A DNA stretch of 64,000 bases from Nocardioides speluncae (GCF_003121585.1 NZ_QEOO01000016.1:248001-312000), one strand, 5' to 3'; positions 26,459 to 35,590 are shown, counted from the stretch's first letter. Translations and numbers: made by a program. The notes: generated by a model from the letters alone, not told the origin.

Positions 26459-26845
26459 GTCGTACTCCTCGCGCGCGACCTCGATGTCGTCGATGTGCGC
26501 CTCGGCCCAGTCCTTGACGTGCTGCATCACGCCCTGCAGCGAGCGGCCGAGGTCGGTCAGCGCGTAGTCGACGGTCACCGGCACGGTCGGGGTCACGGTC
26601 CGGGTGACCATGCCGTCGCGCTCCATGTTGCGGAGGGTCTGGGTGAGCATCTTCTGGCTGACGCCGGCGATCTCGCGGGCCAGCTCTGAGTAGCGCCTGT
26701 CCCCGCGCGCCAAAGCGGCCAGCACCAGCGTCACCCACTTGTCGGACAGGCGGTCCAGGAGCCGGCGGCTCGGGCAGGCCGCCAGGAACGCGTCGTACTC
26801 GCGTTTGGCCTGGTCACGCCGCTGGGCGGCGGTCATGGTGGGCAT
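26447..26845 (-). CDS. HxlR-family transcriptional regulator
   Basis: A 132-residue winged-helix protein with the HxlR core: CPSRRLLDRLSDKWVTLVL (Cys at about residue 25 is the typical redox-sensing N-terminal Cys), ELAREIAGVSQKMLTQTLRN and the wing TVPVTVDYALTDLGRSL. HxlR regulators usually respond to electrophiles, quinones or aldehydes. It is divergent from a quinone-reductase-like gene, its probable target. ATG 26845 has GAGG 5 nt upstream. Confidence 0.9.
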   Translation of the reverse strand: MPTMTAAQRRDQAKREYDAFLAACPSRRLLDRLSDKWVTLVLAALARGDRRYSELAREIAGVSQKMLTQTLRNMERDGMVTRTVTPTVPVTVDYALTDLGRSLQGVMQHVKDWAEAHIDDIEVAREEYDSRQ

Positions 26846-26857
26846 CTCGACCTCACT

Positions 26858-26877
26858 TACGCACTTCTGGGTGCCTA
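26858..26877. promoter_or_regulatory. Candidate HxlR operator
   Basis: TACGCAC-N6-GTGCCTA is an imperfect inverted repeat (6 of 7 positions) flanked by ACTTA/CTACTT in the 100-bp divergent gap, close to the regulator's start codon. Confidence 0.4.
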
Positions 26878-26945
26878 CTTCCTAATGGAGAGTTGCTTCC
26901 CCATGATCGTGCAGGTAAGCCATTCAACGCAAGAGGAGAGACACC

Positions 26946-27842
26946 ATGCGTGCCATCGTCATTCGTACCCCCGGCGGTCCCGAGGCCTTGGAGCTGGTCG
27001 ACCTGCCGACCCCTGAGCCCGGTCCCGGCGAGGTCCGGATCGCCGTCGCCGCTGCAGCCGTGAACCCGGTCGACATCTCGGTCCGCGACGGGATCTTCCA
27101 CCAGCTCGGCTTCATCACCCAGCCCGAGCACGTCGGTCTCGGCTGGGACGTCGCCGGCACCATCGCCGCGGTCGGCGCGGACGTCCCGTTCCGGGTCGGC
27201 GACCGGGTCGCCGCGATGGTCGGGGGCGTGGACCGCTCGTTCGGGCCGTACGCCGAGGAGCTGGTGCTGCCGGCCACCGAGGTCGCGTCGCTGCCCGACG
27301 GACTGGATCTGGTCGAGGCGGCGACCGTGCCACTCAACACTCTTACCGCGACCCAGGCCCTCGACCTGCTGGGCGACGCGGAGGGTCGGACCCTCCTGGT
27401 CACCGGCGCGGCCGGCGCGGTCGGCGGGTACGCCGTACAGCTGGCCGCCGAGCGCGGCTGGCAGGTCACCGGGCTGGCCCGGCCGAGCGACGAGGCGTTC
27501 GTGCGCGAGCGCGGCGCGGCGTTCGCGAGCGAGATCGACGGCAGCTTCGACGCGGTCCTCGACCCGGCCAGCCTGGTCGAGCCGGCCATCGCCGCCGTGC
27601 GGGACGGCGGCGTCTACATCGGAGTGCTGCCGGCGATGAAGCCGACCACCGACCGTGACGTGACCATCGACGCGGTCCAGGTTCAGGTGGACGCGGCGAC
27701 GCTCGCCGGGCTGCTGGCGCGGACCGCGGCCGGCGAGCTGCCCGCTCGGGTGCACTCCACGCTGCCGCTCGACCAGGCCGCCGACGCACACCGACTGCTC
27801 AGCAAGGGCGGCGTCCGCGGCCGGATCGTGCTGGTCCCGTAG
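26946..27842 (+). CDS. NADP-dependent quinone oxidoreductase-like protein (MDR family)
   Basis: A 298-residue medium-chain reductase lacking zinc ligands. Seen: MRAIVIRTPGGPEALELVDL, AAVNPVDISVRDG (substrate pocket), the cofactor loop LLVTGAAGAVGGYAVQLAAE (about 150) and the C-terminal KGGVRGRIVLV. It reduces quinones or enones with NADPH, fitting control by the divergent HxlR electrophile sensor. An AGAGGAGAG Shine-Dalgarno region precedes ATG 26946. The second long hairpin begins 12 bp after the stop. Confidence 0.88.
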   Translation: MRAIVIRTPGGPEALELVDLPTPEPGPGEVRIAVAAAAVNPVDISVRDGIFHQLGFITQPEHVGLGWDVAGTIAAVGADVPFRVGDRVAAMVGGVDRSFGPYAEELVLPATEVASLPDGLDLVEAATVPLNTLTATQALDLLGDAEGRTLLVTGAAGAVGGYAVQLAAERGWQVTGLARPSDEAFVRERGAAFASEIDGSFDAVLDPASLVEPAIAAVRDGGVYIGVLPAMKPTTDRDVTIDAVQVQVDAATLAGLLARTAAGELPARVHSTLPLDQAADAHRLLSKGGVRGRIVLVP

Positions 27843-27854
27843 GGCACACGACGG

Positions 27855-27917
27855 GATAGTCCAGGCCGTTTGACATCAAATCCGGGCCGAAAGTGATGTC
27901 AAACGTTCTGGACTATC
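27855..27917. repeat. 63-nt long hairpin, copy 2
   Basis: Arms 27855-27878 and 27894-27917 (24 nt each, two mismatches in the left arm) flank a 15-nt loop ending GAAAG. Apart from those two bases and one compensated base pair it is the same element as 13198-13260, again between convergent genes (MDR reductase and LuxR regulator). Confidence 0.85.
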
Positions 27918-27928
27918 GCGAAATGCGG

Positions 27929-28642
27929 TCAGACGAGGTCGGCGCGGGCGGCGGCGACGGCGAGCTCGAAGCGGCTGCGGGCACCGAGGCGTTCGGAGAG
28001 GTCGGAGACCATCCGGCGCACGGTGCGCACCGACAGCCCAAGCTCCCGCGCCGCCGACTCGTCCTTGCCGCCGGCGGCGAGCAGCTTCAGCAGCTCCAGC
28101 TGGACGGGGGCCAGCTCCTTGCCGGCCGGGCGGCGGCGGCCGAGCGACGGCAGCTCCGCGGCGGTCTTCCAGTGCATCTCGAACAGGCCGACCAGCGCGG
28201 TCAACAGGCTGCCACCGGTCACCACATGGGCAGCACGTGTCGGGTCCGCCGGGTCGACGGCAAGCAGCGCGGTCGAGCGGTCGTAGATCGTGAGCGGCAC
28301 CGGCAGGCTCGGCGTGGTCCGGATCAACGCACCCTCGGCGACCAGCCAGCGCACGTAGGCCGAGGTACGCCGGTCCTCCAGCGAGTCGGTGGGGCACACC
28401 GTCCGCAGCCGTACGCCGCGCCCGAGCGCGGCCTGGTCGCGACCCCGACCGGCCGGCAGGGCGCCGGTCGAGGTGCTGAGCAGGTCCAGCCGCTCGCGGG
28501 TGGTCCGGGCATCGGCCCGCTCCCGGAACCGGCGTACGGCGTCGGCCCCCTCGAGCCGGGTGACGCCGCCGACGTCGCTGTCGGCACCACGAAGCAGCCG
28601 CAACTGCGGCGGCGCCTCGCTGACTCGCTGACTCTCCGGCAT
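27929..28642 (-). CDS. LuxR-family HTH regulator
   Basis: A 237-residue protein with a C-terminal LuxR-type HTH (LAPVQLELLKLLAAGGKDES, ARELGLSVRTVRRMVSDLSE, about 165-220). The N-terminal part resembles a PLD-like/TrmB-type effector region (DRSTALLAVDPADPTRAAHV). ATG 28642 is chosen: GAGAGGGG lies just upstream and the earlier in-frame start would extend into non-conserved sequence. No clear target; the amidohydrolase gene lies upstream on the same strand, separated by a hairpin. Confidence 0.8.
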   Translation of the reverse strand: MPESQRVSEAPPQLRLLRGADSDVGGVTRLEGADAVRRFRERADARTTRERLDLLSTSTGALPAGRGRDQAALGRGVRLRTVCPTDSLEDRRTSAYVRWLVAEGALIRTTPSLPVPLTIYDRSTALLAVDPADPTRAAHVVTGGSLLTALVGLFEMHWKTAAELPSLGRRRPAGKELAPVQLELLKLLAAGGKDESAARELGLSVRTVRRMVSDLSERLGARSRFELAVAAARADLV

Positions 28643-28717
28643 GGGGACCCCTCTCCGATCTAGCCACCGTAGGCAGCGAGCACGCGGGGGCACAGGGCCC
28701 GAGGTCCCCAAACGGCT

Positions 28718-28735
28718 GGGCCCTGACCAGGGCCC
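28718..28735 (-). terminator. Terminator after amidohydrolase gene
   Basis: GGGCCCT-GACC-AGGGCCC is a perfect 7-bp stem with a 4-nt loop, 30 bp past the amidohydrolase stop codon on its strand, in a run of further GGCCC repeats that could form alternative stems. Confidence 0.6.
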
Positions 28736-28764
28736 CTGGCCCCTAAGCCCGGGCGCGGAGCGGG

Positions 28765-30009
28765 TCAGGCGGCGAGGCGACCGAGCGATGCCGAGAGCGC
28801 CTCCGCGGCGGCGTCCAGCGGAGTGCTGACCAGGCGGCCGTCGCGCTTGACCGGCGTACCGGCGACCAGGACGGTCTCCACGTTGCCGGGCTGGGCCGAG
28901 GCGACGACGGTGGTGACGGGGTCATGGAGGCCGCCGGCCAGGTTGACGTCGCTGCTGCGGAGCAGGACCAGGTCGGCCTGGTTACCCACGGCAAGCGACC
29001 CGACCTCGGCCAGGCCCAGAGCACGGGCGCCGCCGACCGTCGCCAGCTGCAGGACCTCTGCGGCGGTGAAGACGTCGTGTCCCAGAGCGAGGGTCTGCTG
29101 CATGACGGTGAACATGTCGCCGGCCGCGCAGGCGACGGTGTCGATGCCCAGGCCGATGCCGACGCCGGCCGCCTTGAGGCGGGGAGCGATCGGGTCTCCG
29201 ATCCGCAGCCGCGCCTCGACCACCGGCGTGACCGAGACCGAGGCGCCGGAGTCGGCGATCAGCTTCAGCTCGGACTCGGGCAGGTTGTTGCCGTGGACAT
29301 AGAGTGCGTCCGGCCGGAGCAGCCCGGCGTCGCGGAGGAGAGCGATCGGCGTCGGCGCGTTCTCGCTGCTGTCGAGGTGGGTGACCACGGGCAGGCCGAG
29401 CTCCGCGGCCAGCGCCCAGTCGGCGTCGACGACCTCGAACGGCGCGTACGCGGGGCCGAGCGAGGCGACCGCGACGGTGACCCGGTCGGTGGCCGAGCCG
29501 AGGACGTGCCGTACGGCGGCCGGGTCGACCGCGCCGCCCGCGAGCGGCGAGGGGCCGATGCCGAAGACCGCCCGGATGCCGCTCTGGTCGAGTGCGGCGA
29601 GGCCCGCTTCGGCGTGCTCCGCCGAGCCGTTGACGTGGGAGTAGTCCTGCACCGTCGTGACGCCGCCGTCGAGGCACTCCAGCGCACCGACGAGGTTGCT
29701 GGCGGCGACATCCTCCGGCCGGTACCGGCCGGCGTAGGGCCCGATCACCCGCTGGAAGTAGTAGCCGAGATGGCCGCCAACGCCGAGCCCCCGCAGCGCG
29801 GTCTGCCAGAGGTGGCGGTGGGTATCGACGAACCCCGGCAGCACGATCCGCCCACGCGCGTCGATCACCTCGGCGCCCTCGGCAGCCAGCCCGGGGCCGA
29901 CCGCGGCGATCCGGCCGTCCTCGATCAGTACGTCGGTGTCGTGCCGCACCGTCACCTCCGGCGCGGTGTCGATGACCAGCCCGCCCTGCACCAGTGTCTT
30001 CGTTGCCAT
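28765..30009 (-). CDS. Amidohydrolase (TrzN/AtzA-like metal-dependent hydrolase)
   Basis: A 414-residue TIM-barrel amidohydrolase. Metal ligands are visible: DTHRHLW (about residue 63), VVTHLDSS (about 212), VHGNNL (about 240) and GLGIDT (about 291); the N-terminal beta domain carries RGRIVLPGF. Residues resemble the chlorohydrolase/cytosine-deaminase-like group that hydrolyses C-N or C-Cl bonds on heterocycles. It is divergent from a MarR regulator that likely responds to its substrate. Confidence 0.85.
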   Translation of the reverse strand: MATKTLVQGGLVIDTAPEVTVRHDTDVLIEDGRIAAVGPGLAAEGAEVIDARGRIVLPGFVDTHRHLWQTALRGLGVGGHLGYYFQRVIGPYAGRYRPEDVAASNLVGALECLDGGVTTVQDYSHVNGSAEHAEAGLAALDQSGIRAVFGIGPSPLAGGAVDPAAVRHVLGSATDRVTVAVASLGPAYAPFEVVDADWALAAELGLPVVTHLDSSENAPTPIALLRDAGLLRPDALYVHGNNLPESELKLIADSGASVSVTPVVEARLRIGDPIAPRLKAAGVGIGLGIDTVACAAGDMFTVMQQTLALGHDVFTAAEVLQLATVGGARALGLAEVGSLAVGNQADLVLLRSSDVNLAGGLHDPVTTVVASAQPGNVETVLVAGTPVKRDGRLVSTPLDAAAEALSASLGRLAA

Positions 30010-30028
30010 GAGAACCCCCTCAGTAGAA

Positions 30029-30044
30029 AGCTTTATGAAAAGCT
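30029..30044. promoter_or_regulatory. MarR operator between amidohydrolase and marR-type gene
   Basis: AGCTTT-ATGA-AAAGCT is a perfect 6-bp-arm inverted repeat in the AT-rich 63-bp divergent gap, 19 bp from the amidohydrolase start codon. It resembles the two operator copies in the MNT/HEPN promoter at 52432-52473. Confidence 0.6.
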
Positions 30045-30072
30045 ATCACTAAAGGCACCTAGACTGTCAACC

Positions 30073-30573
30073 ATGACGGACAGCAGGGGCGATCAGGGCG
30101 ACCGGGTGGCAGAGCTCATCGCGGTCTGGCAGCGCGAGCTGCCCGAGGTGCTGCACCCGACCAGCGAGCTGAGCAAGCGGCTGATGGTGCTCGCCGACGC
30201 GCTTCACCAAGCCGGCCGGCCGGTGCTGCGGGAGCTCGGGCTGACGTCGGCCGAGTTCGACGTGATCGTCGCGCTGCGCCGGGCCGGAGCGCCGTACCGC
30301 CAGAAGCCGTCGGACCTCAGCCGGAGCCTCTTCCTCTCCTCCGGCGGCACCACCAACGTCGTCAACCAGCTGGTACGGCGCGGCCTCGTGGCGCGCGAGC
30401 CGGATCCGGACGACGGCCGCGGCATCCAGATCCTGCTCACCAACGAGGGCGTAGCGGCCGCCGAGGAGGCCGTGACCGCAAGCTCGGCCGCGCATCACAA
30501 GGTGTGGGACGGCGTCCCCGACGAGACCGTCGAGCGGGCCACCGCCGCACTCCGGGCGCTGCTGCGCGGGTAA
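30073..30573 (+). CDS. MarR-family transcriptional regulator
   Basis: A 166-residue winged-helix regulator: LRELGLTSAEFDVIVALRRA, then the recognition region YRQKPSDLSRSLFLSSGGTT, NVVNQLVRRGLVAREPDPDD (the beta-wing acidic/Arg motif). Start ATG 30073. MarR proteins release DNA on binding aromatic ligands. Divergent from the amidohydrolase; tail to tail with the MMPL gene with only 3 bp between stops. Confidence 0.9.
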   Translation: MTDSRGDQGDRVAELIAVWQRELPEVLHPTSELSKRLMVLADALHQAGRPVLRELGLTSAEFDVIVALRRAGAPYRQKPSDLSRSLFLSSGGTTNVVNQLVRRGLVAREPDPDDGRGIQILLTNEGVAAAEEAVTASSAAHHKVWDGVPDETVERATAALRALLRG

Positions 30574-30576
30574 CGC

Positions 30577-32763
30577 TCAGGGCGTCCCGGCAAGCGAGGT
30601 GTCACGGACGGGACCCTCGGCGGCCGGCTCCTCGCGGAAGCCGTAACGCTCCCACCAGCGGCGCAGCGGGCCGGGCGCCCACCAGTTCCAGTTGCCGAGC
30701 AGCTTCATCGTCGCCGGCACCAGGATCGCCCGGATGATGGTGGCGTCGATCAGGATCGCGAGTGCCATGCCGATGCCGATCATCTTCATGAACACGATCC
30801 CGCTGAGCCCGAACGCCCCGATCACGACGATCAGCAGCAGCGCCGCGCTGGTGATGATCCGGCCGGTCTTGCGGACGCCGGCCACCACTGCCGCCTCGTT
30901 GTCGCCCGTCCGGTCCCACTCCTCGCGGACCCGCGACAGCAGGAACACCTCGTAGTCCATCGACAGCCCGAACAGGATCGCCAGCATCAGGATCGGGTTG
31001 GTCGCGTCGAGATACCCGGTGCTCGTGAAGCCCAGCAGGTCCTCGAAGTGCCCGTCGGCGAAGATCCAGGTCACCACCCCGAAGGACGCGGTGATCGACA
31101 GCGCGTTCATCAGGATCGCCTTGATCGGCAGCACCACCGAGCCGAACGCCACGAACAGAAGCACCAGCATCACCACGATCACGATCACGCCCATGATCGG
31201 CAGGTGGTCGGCCACCGAGGCCAGCAGGTCGACGGTGTCCGCAGAGAGGCCACCCACCAGCACCTCGGCGCCCGGCGGCGCGTCGATCGCACGTAGGTCG
31301 CGAACCGTCTGCTGCGACTGCTCGGTCTGGCTGTTGCCCTCCCAGATCGCCCGCAGCAGGACGGTGTCGCCCGACTGGTCCACGGGCTGAACCGCGGTGA
31401 TGCCGTCGACGGCCTCGGCCTCTTGGGTGTACGCCGCCACCTCGGCCTGGTCGGCACCGCGCAGCAGGATGCTGGCGTTGGAGGTCTCGGCGCCGAACTC
31501 GCTGGCCAGCTTCTCGGTGGCTACGTGGGCCGGCGCGTCGGCCGGCAGCACCCGGTGGTCGACGCTTCCCCAGGTCGCGCCGAGGAACGGCGACCCCACG
31601 GCCAGCAGCGCCACCACGATCACCGCGACATAGACCAGCGGACGCCGCATGACCGCTCGTGCGATCCGCGCCCAGCCGGCGCCCTGGTCGGCGTCCACGG
31701 CGCGGCGCCGGTTCAAGCTCTGCCAGATTCTGGGGAAGATCCGGCCGGCGTCGATCCGGCGGCCGAGAAGGGCGAGCGTGGCGGGGAGCAGGGTCAGCGC
31801 GGCGATCATCGCGACCATGACGGCCGCGATGCCGCCGTACCCCATCGACCGCAGGAACGCCTGCGGGAACACCAGCAGCGACGCCATCGCGCCGGCGACG
31901 GTCAGACCGGAGAACAACACAGTGCGCCCGGCCGTGGCCATGGTGACGGTGAGCGCGCGGCGCACACCGTCCTTGTCGTCCGGCACGTGGGCAAGCTCCT
32001 CGCGGAAGCGGCTGACCACGAACAGCGCATAGTCGACCGCCAGGCCCATCCCGATCAGCGTGATGATGTTCATCGAGAAGATCGACACCTCGGTGAACTC
32101 GCTGATCACGCGTACGACGGCCATCGAGCCGGCCACCGAGACGAGCGCGACGAGGACCGGCATGCCCGCGGCGACCGCACTGCCGAAGATGATGAGCGAC
32201 AGCACGGCCACGATCGGCAGTGAGATCGTCTCGGCGCGGGCCAGATCCTCCGACGCGAGCTCGTTGACGTCGTGGTAGTTGGCCCAGGGGCCTGCAAGGT
32301 CGGTGGTGAGCTCGTCCGACTCCAGCTTCGGCGCGACCTCGTCGTAGGACTTGCTGAAGTCGTCCTGGCTGTCACCCTCGAGCGAGATCAGCACCTGGAT
32401 CGCATGCTGGTCCTTGCTGAGCATCGACGGGTCGCGGGCGTCGTACCAGCTCACCACCGAGGTCACCTCGGACTTCGGGATGCTGGCCAGCGTCTGCTCG
32501 ACCTCGGCCTGAAACTCCGGGTCGGTGGCGACCAGCTCGTCGTCGGAGTAGATCGCGACCACGTCGATCGACTTGTTGCCGAACGCCTCACGCTCCAGCA
32601 CCAGCTCACGCGCCGACTCGGTGTCCGGGTCGTCGAAGCCGCCGTCGGACAGGGCGCCGAAGACGCCGGCGCCGTAGCCTGCCGCGAGAGCGGTGAGCAC
32701 GACCCCCACGGCCAGCACCCACCACGGCCTGCGGGCCACGATCCCGCCCCATCGCTCGATCAT
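30577..32763 (-). CDS. MMPL/RND-family membrane transporter
   Basis: A 728-residue proton-driven exporter with two repeats of one helix plus an extracytoplasmic loop plus five helices (helices at about 17-36 and 185-340, then 378-400 and 525-690). Conserved MMPL motif GLAVDYALFVVSRFREEL (about 244) and its second-half counterpart GLSMDYEVFLLSRVREEW (about 600) carry the proton-relay Asp-Tyr pairs. Likely exports lipids or drugs. Divergent from a TetR repressor with two operator repeats between. Confidence 0.92.
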   Translation of the reverse strand: MIERWGGIVARRPWWVLAVGVVLTALAAGYGAGVFGALSDGGFDDPDTESARELVLEREAFGNKSIDVVAIYSDDELVATDPEFQAEVEQTLASIPKSEVTSVVSWYDARDPSMLSKDQHAIQVLISLEGDSQDDFSKSYDEVAPKLESDELTTDLAGPWANYHDVNELASEDLARAETISLPIVAVLSLIIFGSAVAAGMPVLVALVSVAGSMAVVRVISEFTEVSIFSMNIITLIGMGLAVDYALFVVSRFREELAHVPDDKDGVRRALTVTMATAGRTVLFSGLTVAGAMASLLVFPQAFLRSMGYGGIAAVMVAMIAALTLLPATLALLGRRIDAGRIFPRIWQSLNRRRAVDADQGAGWARIARAVMRRPLVYVAVIVVALLAVGSPFLGATWGSVDHRVLPADAPAHVATEKLASEFGAETSNASILLRGADQAEVAAYTQEAEAVDGITAVQPVDQSGDTVLLRAIWEGNSQTEQSQQTVRDLRAIDAPPGAEVLVGGLSADTVDLLASVADHLPIMGVIVIVVMLVLLFVAFGSVVLPIKAILMNALSITASFGVVTWIFADGHFEDLLGFTSTGYLDATNPILMLAILFGLSMDYEVFLLSRVREEWDRTGDNEAAVVAGVRKTGRIITSAALLLIVVIGAFGLSGIVFMKMIGIGMALAILIDATIIRAILVPATMKLLGNWNWWAPGPLRRWWERYGFREEPAAEGPVRDTSLAGTP

Positions 32764-32789
32764 CGAAGTTCCCCTCCGGTCTAGGATTG

Positions 32790-32820
32790 GTAAACGCCGT
32801 TAACTGTAAACGGTGTTAAC
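32790..32820. promoter_or_regulatory. Tandem TetR operators
   Basis: Two 15-bp pseudo-palindromes, GTAAACGCCGTTAAC and GTAAACGGTGTTAAC, repeat with a 16-bp period in the gap between the MMPL and TetR genes. Each half resembles the other's reverse complement, as expected for two TetR dimers binding side by side. Confidence 0.65.
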
Positions 32821-32852
32821 TCGGGCCGTCATCCGACCGTGGGAGGAGTTTC

Positions 32853-33629
32853 GTGAGCGAGGATCCTGCGACTCCGGTAGGACGCCGCATGCGTCATCGG
32901 GAGGCGACGTACGCCGAGATCGTGCGGGTCTCCCGTGAGCTGCTGGCCTCCGGATCGGAGCTCTCGTTGCGTGCGGTGGCCGCCGGGATGGGCGTGACCG
33001 CGCCCGCGCTGTACCGGTACGTCAGCAACTACCAGGAGCTGGTCGACCTGGTCGCGTTCGAGATCGACAAGGCGGTCACCGACACCTACCGCGAGGCCAC
33101 CGAGCGGTTCCCCGACGACGACCCGGCCGCGAAGCTGGTCGTCGCGTGCGTGCTGTTCCGGAACTGGGGGCTGCAGCACCGCAGCGAGTTCGGTCTGGTC
33201 TTCGCCAACCCGGTCGCTGCGACGTCGTACAGCCGGCGCGAGCTGATGACCCAGTGGTGCTCGGGGCTGTTCATGAACGGGCTACTGGTTCAGGCCTGGC
33301 GCAAGTACGACTTCGGGTACCCGACGCCCGAGGAGCTCGGCCCCGAGCTGGTGGCGATCCTGAGCGACCCGCTCATGCCGATCGACCCCGCCGACATCCC
33401 GGAGGGCGAGCCCGGCCTGCTCTGGCTGTTCAACAGCGGCTGGGCGGCGCTGTACGGCGTGGTGACGCTGGAGGTCTTCGGCCACCTCGACCCGCGGGTG
33501 GTCGAGAGCGGCGCCATGTTCGTGCAGACGATCCGGGAGTGGATCCGGCGGCTGATGCCCGACGAGTACGACCGCCTCGACGCGCTGGTCGTCGCCGAGC
33601 TCCGACAGGCACGGTCAGCGCAGCCCTAG
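32853..33629 (+). CDS. TetR/AcrR-family repressor
   Basis: A 258-residue regulator with N-terminal HTH (YAEIVRVSRELLASGSELSL, RAVAAGMGVTAPALYRYVSN) and a C-terminal TetR_C_13-like ligand domain (FGLVFANPVAATSYSRRELM). GTG 32853 follows a strong GGAGGAG. It probably represses the divergent MMPL exporter. Its stop overlaps the convergent lipoprotein gene by 4 bp. Confidence 0.9.
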   Translation: MSEDPATPVGRRMRHREATYAEIVRVSRELLASGSELSLRAVAAGMGVTAPALYRYVSNYQELVDLVAFEIDKAVTDTYREATERFPDDDPAAKLVVACVLFRNWGLQHRSEFGLVFANPVAATSYSRRELMTQWCSGLFMNGLLVQAWRKYDFGYPTPEELGPELVAILSDPLMPIDPADIPEGEPGLLWLFNSGWAALYGVVTLEVFGHLDPRVVESGAMFVQTIREWIRRLMPDEYDRLDALVVAELRQARSAQP

Positions 33630-34354
33630 ACCGGCAGGGCGTCCGGCGAGAGGCCCGGGATCACGACCAGCTTGTCCTTTCCGGGCTTCCGGATCGGCTC
33701 GAACGCGTCGTAGTCGAACTTCAGGACATTGCTGTCGGAGTCGACGATCTGGGCGATCAGGTGCGGGACCTTGGTCGACACGTAGACGAACTCGCCCGGG
33801 CTGCGCAGCTGCAAGGTCTCGCCGATCGCGAAGTGATCGAACTCGCCGACCTCGAGGTCGTCGTCGAGATCCTTCTCGATCCGATCGAGAACCTGCCGAC
33901 GGTCGCAGTACTCGACATCGTCCTCGCTCGCGCGGCCCGCTCGGATCCACTTGCCGCGGGCCTTGTCGACGATCGCGTCCGCCGTCTCGCCGTCGCCGAC
34001 CTGCGCACGGAGCGCCTTGGCTGACATCCGGATGTACGCCTTGCCGTCGACGACCTTCAGCTCCATCGGGCCGGTGTCGACCCTGACCCGCAGATGGCAG
34101 TTGCCTTCCCGGTCCATCCGCGTCCACAGCTGGAACTCGGTGCCCTCTTCCCGGAACCGGCCGTGCCAGGTCACGTGCGGCTCGGCGCGCATGTCCTTCA
34201 GCATCATTGCCTTGATCTCGCCGGCAGGAAGATGGGCCATCGTCGCCGGCCAGCCGAGCGTGGCCGGTCGCGGGTCGGACTGGCAGCCGGTCGTGGCGAG
34301 TAGCGCGAGCAGCACGATGCCCGCGCAGGCGCGGCCACCCCCCGTTGCGTTCAT
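33626..34354 (-). CDS. Lipoprotein (LppX/LprG-like size), function unknown
   Basis: A 242-residue lipoprotein: signal peptide GIVLLALLATTGC gives lipobox ATTGC with Cys at about residue 24. The mature part (EGTEFQLWTRMDREGNCHLR, MELKVVDGKAYIRMSAKAL, GEFVYVSTKVPHLIAQIVDS) resembles the beta-rich half-barrel of LolA/LppX-type lipid carriers, including the typical central 'readout' strands. Family assignment is a guess from pattern; localisation is well supported. Confidence 0.7.
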   Translation of the reverse strand: MNATGGGRACAGIVLLALLATTGCQSDPRPATLGWPATMAHLPAGEIKAMMLKDMRAEPHVTWHGRFREEGTEFQLWTRMDREGNCHLRVRVDTGPMELKVVDGKAYIRMSAKALRAQVGDGETADAIVDKARGKWIRAGRASEDDVEYCDRRQVLDRIEKDLDDDLEVGEFDHFAIGETLQLRSPGEFVYVSTKVPHLIAQIVDSDSNVLKFDYDAFEPIRKPGKDKLVVIPGLSPDALPV

Positions 34355-34390
34355 CGTCCGATGATCGCCGATCCGCCGCGTGGGCGCTGG

Positions 34391-35077
34391 CTAACCCAGA
34401 ACCTCGTCCACCCAGGCCGGGACCAGCTCGCCGGCCCGTCCGAGGCGGGACTCGAGGAACAGGTCGGAGACGTCGCTGGTGAGCAGGTTCAGCTCGAGCG
34501 TGCGGGCGCCGTACATCCTCGCGACCTGGACGAACCCGGCCGCCGGGTAGACCGCGCCGGAGGTGCCGACCGAGACGAACAGGTCCGCCTTGGCCAGCAC
34601 CACCTCGATCTCCGGCAGGTGGTAGGGCACCTCGCCGAACCAGACCACGTCCGGCCTCAGCTCGGGCACCCCGCAGTTAGGGCACGGCGGCAGGTCGGCG
34701 AGCGGGCCGGTCCACCGCACCCGCGCCTCGCAGAACCGGCACAGCGCGGAGTTGAGCTCGCCGTGCATGTGCAGCACCCGCGTCGACCCGGCTCGCTCGT
34801 GCAGGTCGTCGATGTTCTGGGTGACGATCGTCAGGTCCTCGCCGATCGCATCCTCGAGGCGGGCGAGGGCGACGTGGGCGGGGTTCGGCTCCACGTTGAC
34901 GAGGGCGGCCCGGCGCTCGTCGTAGAAGCGGTGTACGACGTCCGGCTGGGTGGCGTACGCCTCCGGTGTGGCGACGTCCTCGACCCGGTGTCCCTCCCAC
35001 AGGCCGTCGGCGTCGCGAAACGTCGGGACCCCGCTCTCCGCGGAGATCCCGGCGCCGGTCAGCACCGCAATCCTCAT
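34391..35077 (-). CDS. cobB: NAD-dependent protein deacylase, sirtuin
   Basis: A 228-residue Sir2 protein. NAD site GAGISAESGVPTFRDADGLW, TQNIDDLHERAGS, catalytic His in LHMHGELN and zinc cysteines CRFC...CPNC are intact; FYDERRAAL may supply the Tyr/Arg pair typical of class III desuccinylases. It removes acyl groups from lysines. Last gene of a tightly spaced minus-strand operon with CMD and OsmC genes (gaps 15 and 9 bp). Confidence 0.92.
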   Translation of the reverse strand: MRIAVLTGAGISAESGVPTFRDADGLWEGHRVEDVATPEAYATQPDVVHRFYDERRAALVNVEPNPAHVALARLEDAIGEDLTIVTQNIDDLHERAGSTRVLHMHGELNSALCRFCEARVRWTGPLADLPPCPNCGVPELRPDVVWFGEVPYHLPEIEVVLAKADLFVSVGTSGAVYPAAGFVQVARMYGARTLELNLLTSDVSDLFLESRLGRAGELVPAWVDEVLG

Positions 35078-35086
35078 ATTTGGAGA

Positions 35087-35575
35087 TTAGATGACTCCGA
35101 AGTCGACGGTCACGCCGACCGGCCGGGTCAGCGCGAGCAGCACCGGACAGCGCGCCAGCCAGGCCTCCTGAAGGCGGGTGACCGCTTCCGGGTCCGACGG
35201 CGTGTCGAGGTCGATGGTCAGCGCGACGTCGGTGAGGTCGGGCACCGCGCCCGGGGCGCCGACGAGTCCGGCGATGTCGGCCCGGCAGCTCGCCATGGCC
35301 GACAGCTTCCCGATCTCGATCCCGAACTCGGGCGCCAGCGTGTCGGCGACGAATGCGACCGCGCACCCGGCCAGCGCACCCAGCAGGTACGCCGTCGGGC
35401 TGGGCGAGCCGCCGGTCCCGCCGAGCGGCGGTGGGAGGTCGGAGTCCCATTCGAACGGCCCGGACGAGAGGTGCGCTCCGGTCGGGGTCAGCGCGGCGGT
35501 CACCGACGGCGAGGTGACCGTGGAGGCCGGGTCGGCGGCGTACTTGTCCAGGACGGTGGTGGGTGAGGTGGTCAT
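35087..35575 (-). CDS. OsmC-family protein
   Basis: A 162-residue protein with the OsmC fold: GGTGGSPSPTAYLLGALAGC (substrate helix with the first Cys) and LSAMASCRADIAG (second Cys about 40 residues later). OsmC proteins reduce organic hydroperoxides through these two Cys. Middle gene of the CMD-OsmC-sirtuin operon, supporting an oxidative-stress role. Confidence 0.85.
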   Translation of the reverse strand: MTTSPTTVLDKYAADPASTVTSPSVTAALTPTGAHLSSGPFEWDSDLPPPLGGTGGSPSPTAYLLGALAGCAVAFVADTLAPEFGIEIGKLSAMASCRADIAGLVGAPGAVPDLTDVALTIDLDTPSDPEAVTRLQEAWLARCPVLLALTRPVGVTVDFGVI

Positions 35576-35590
35576 TGTCGTTCCTTCTCT

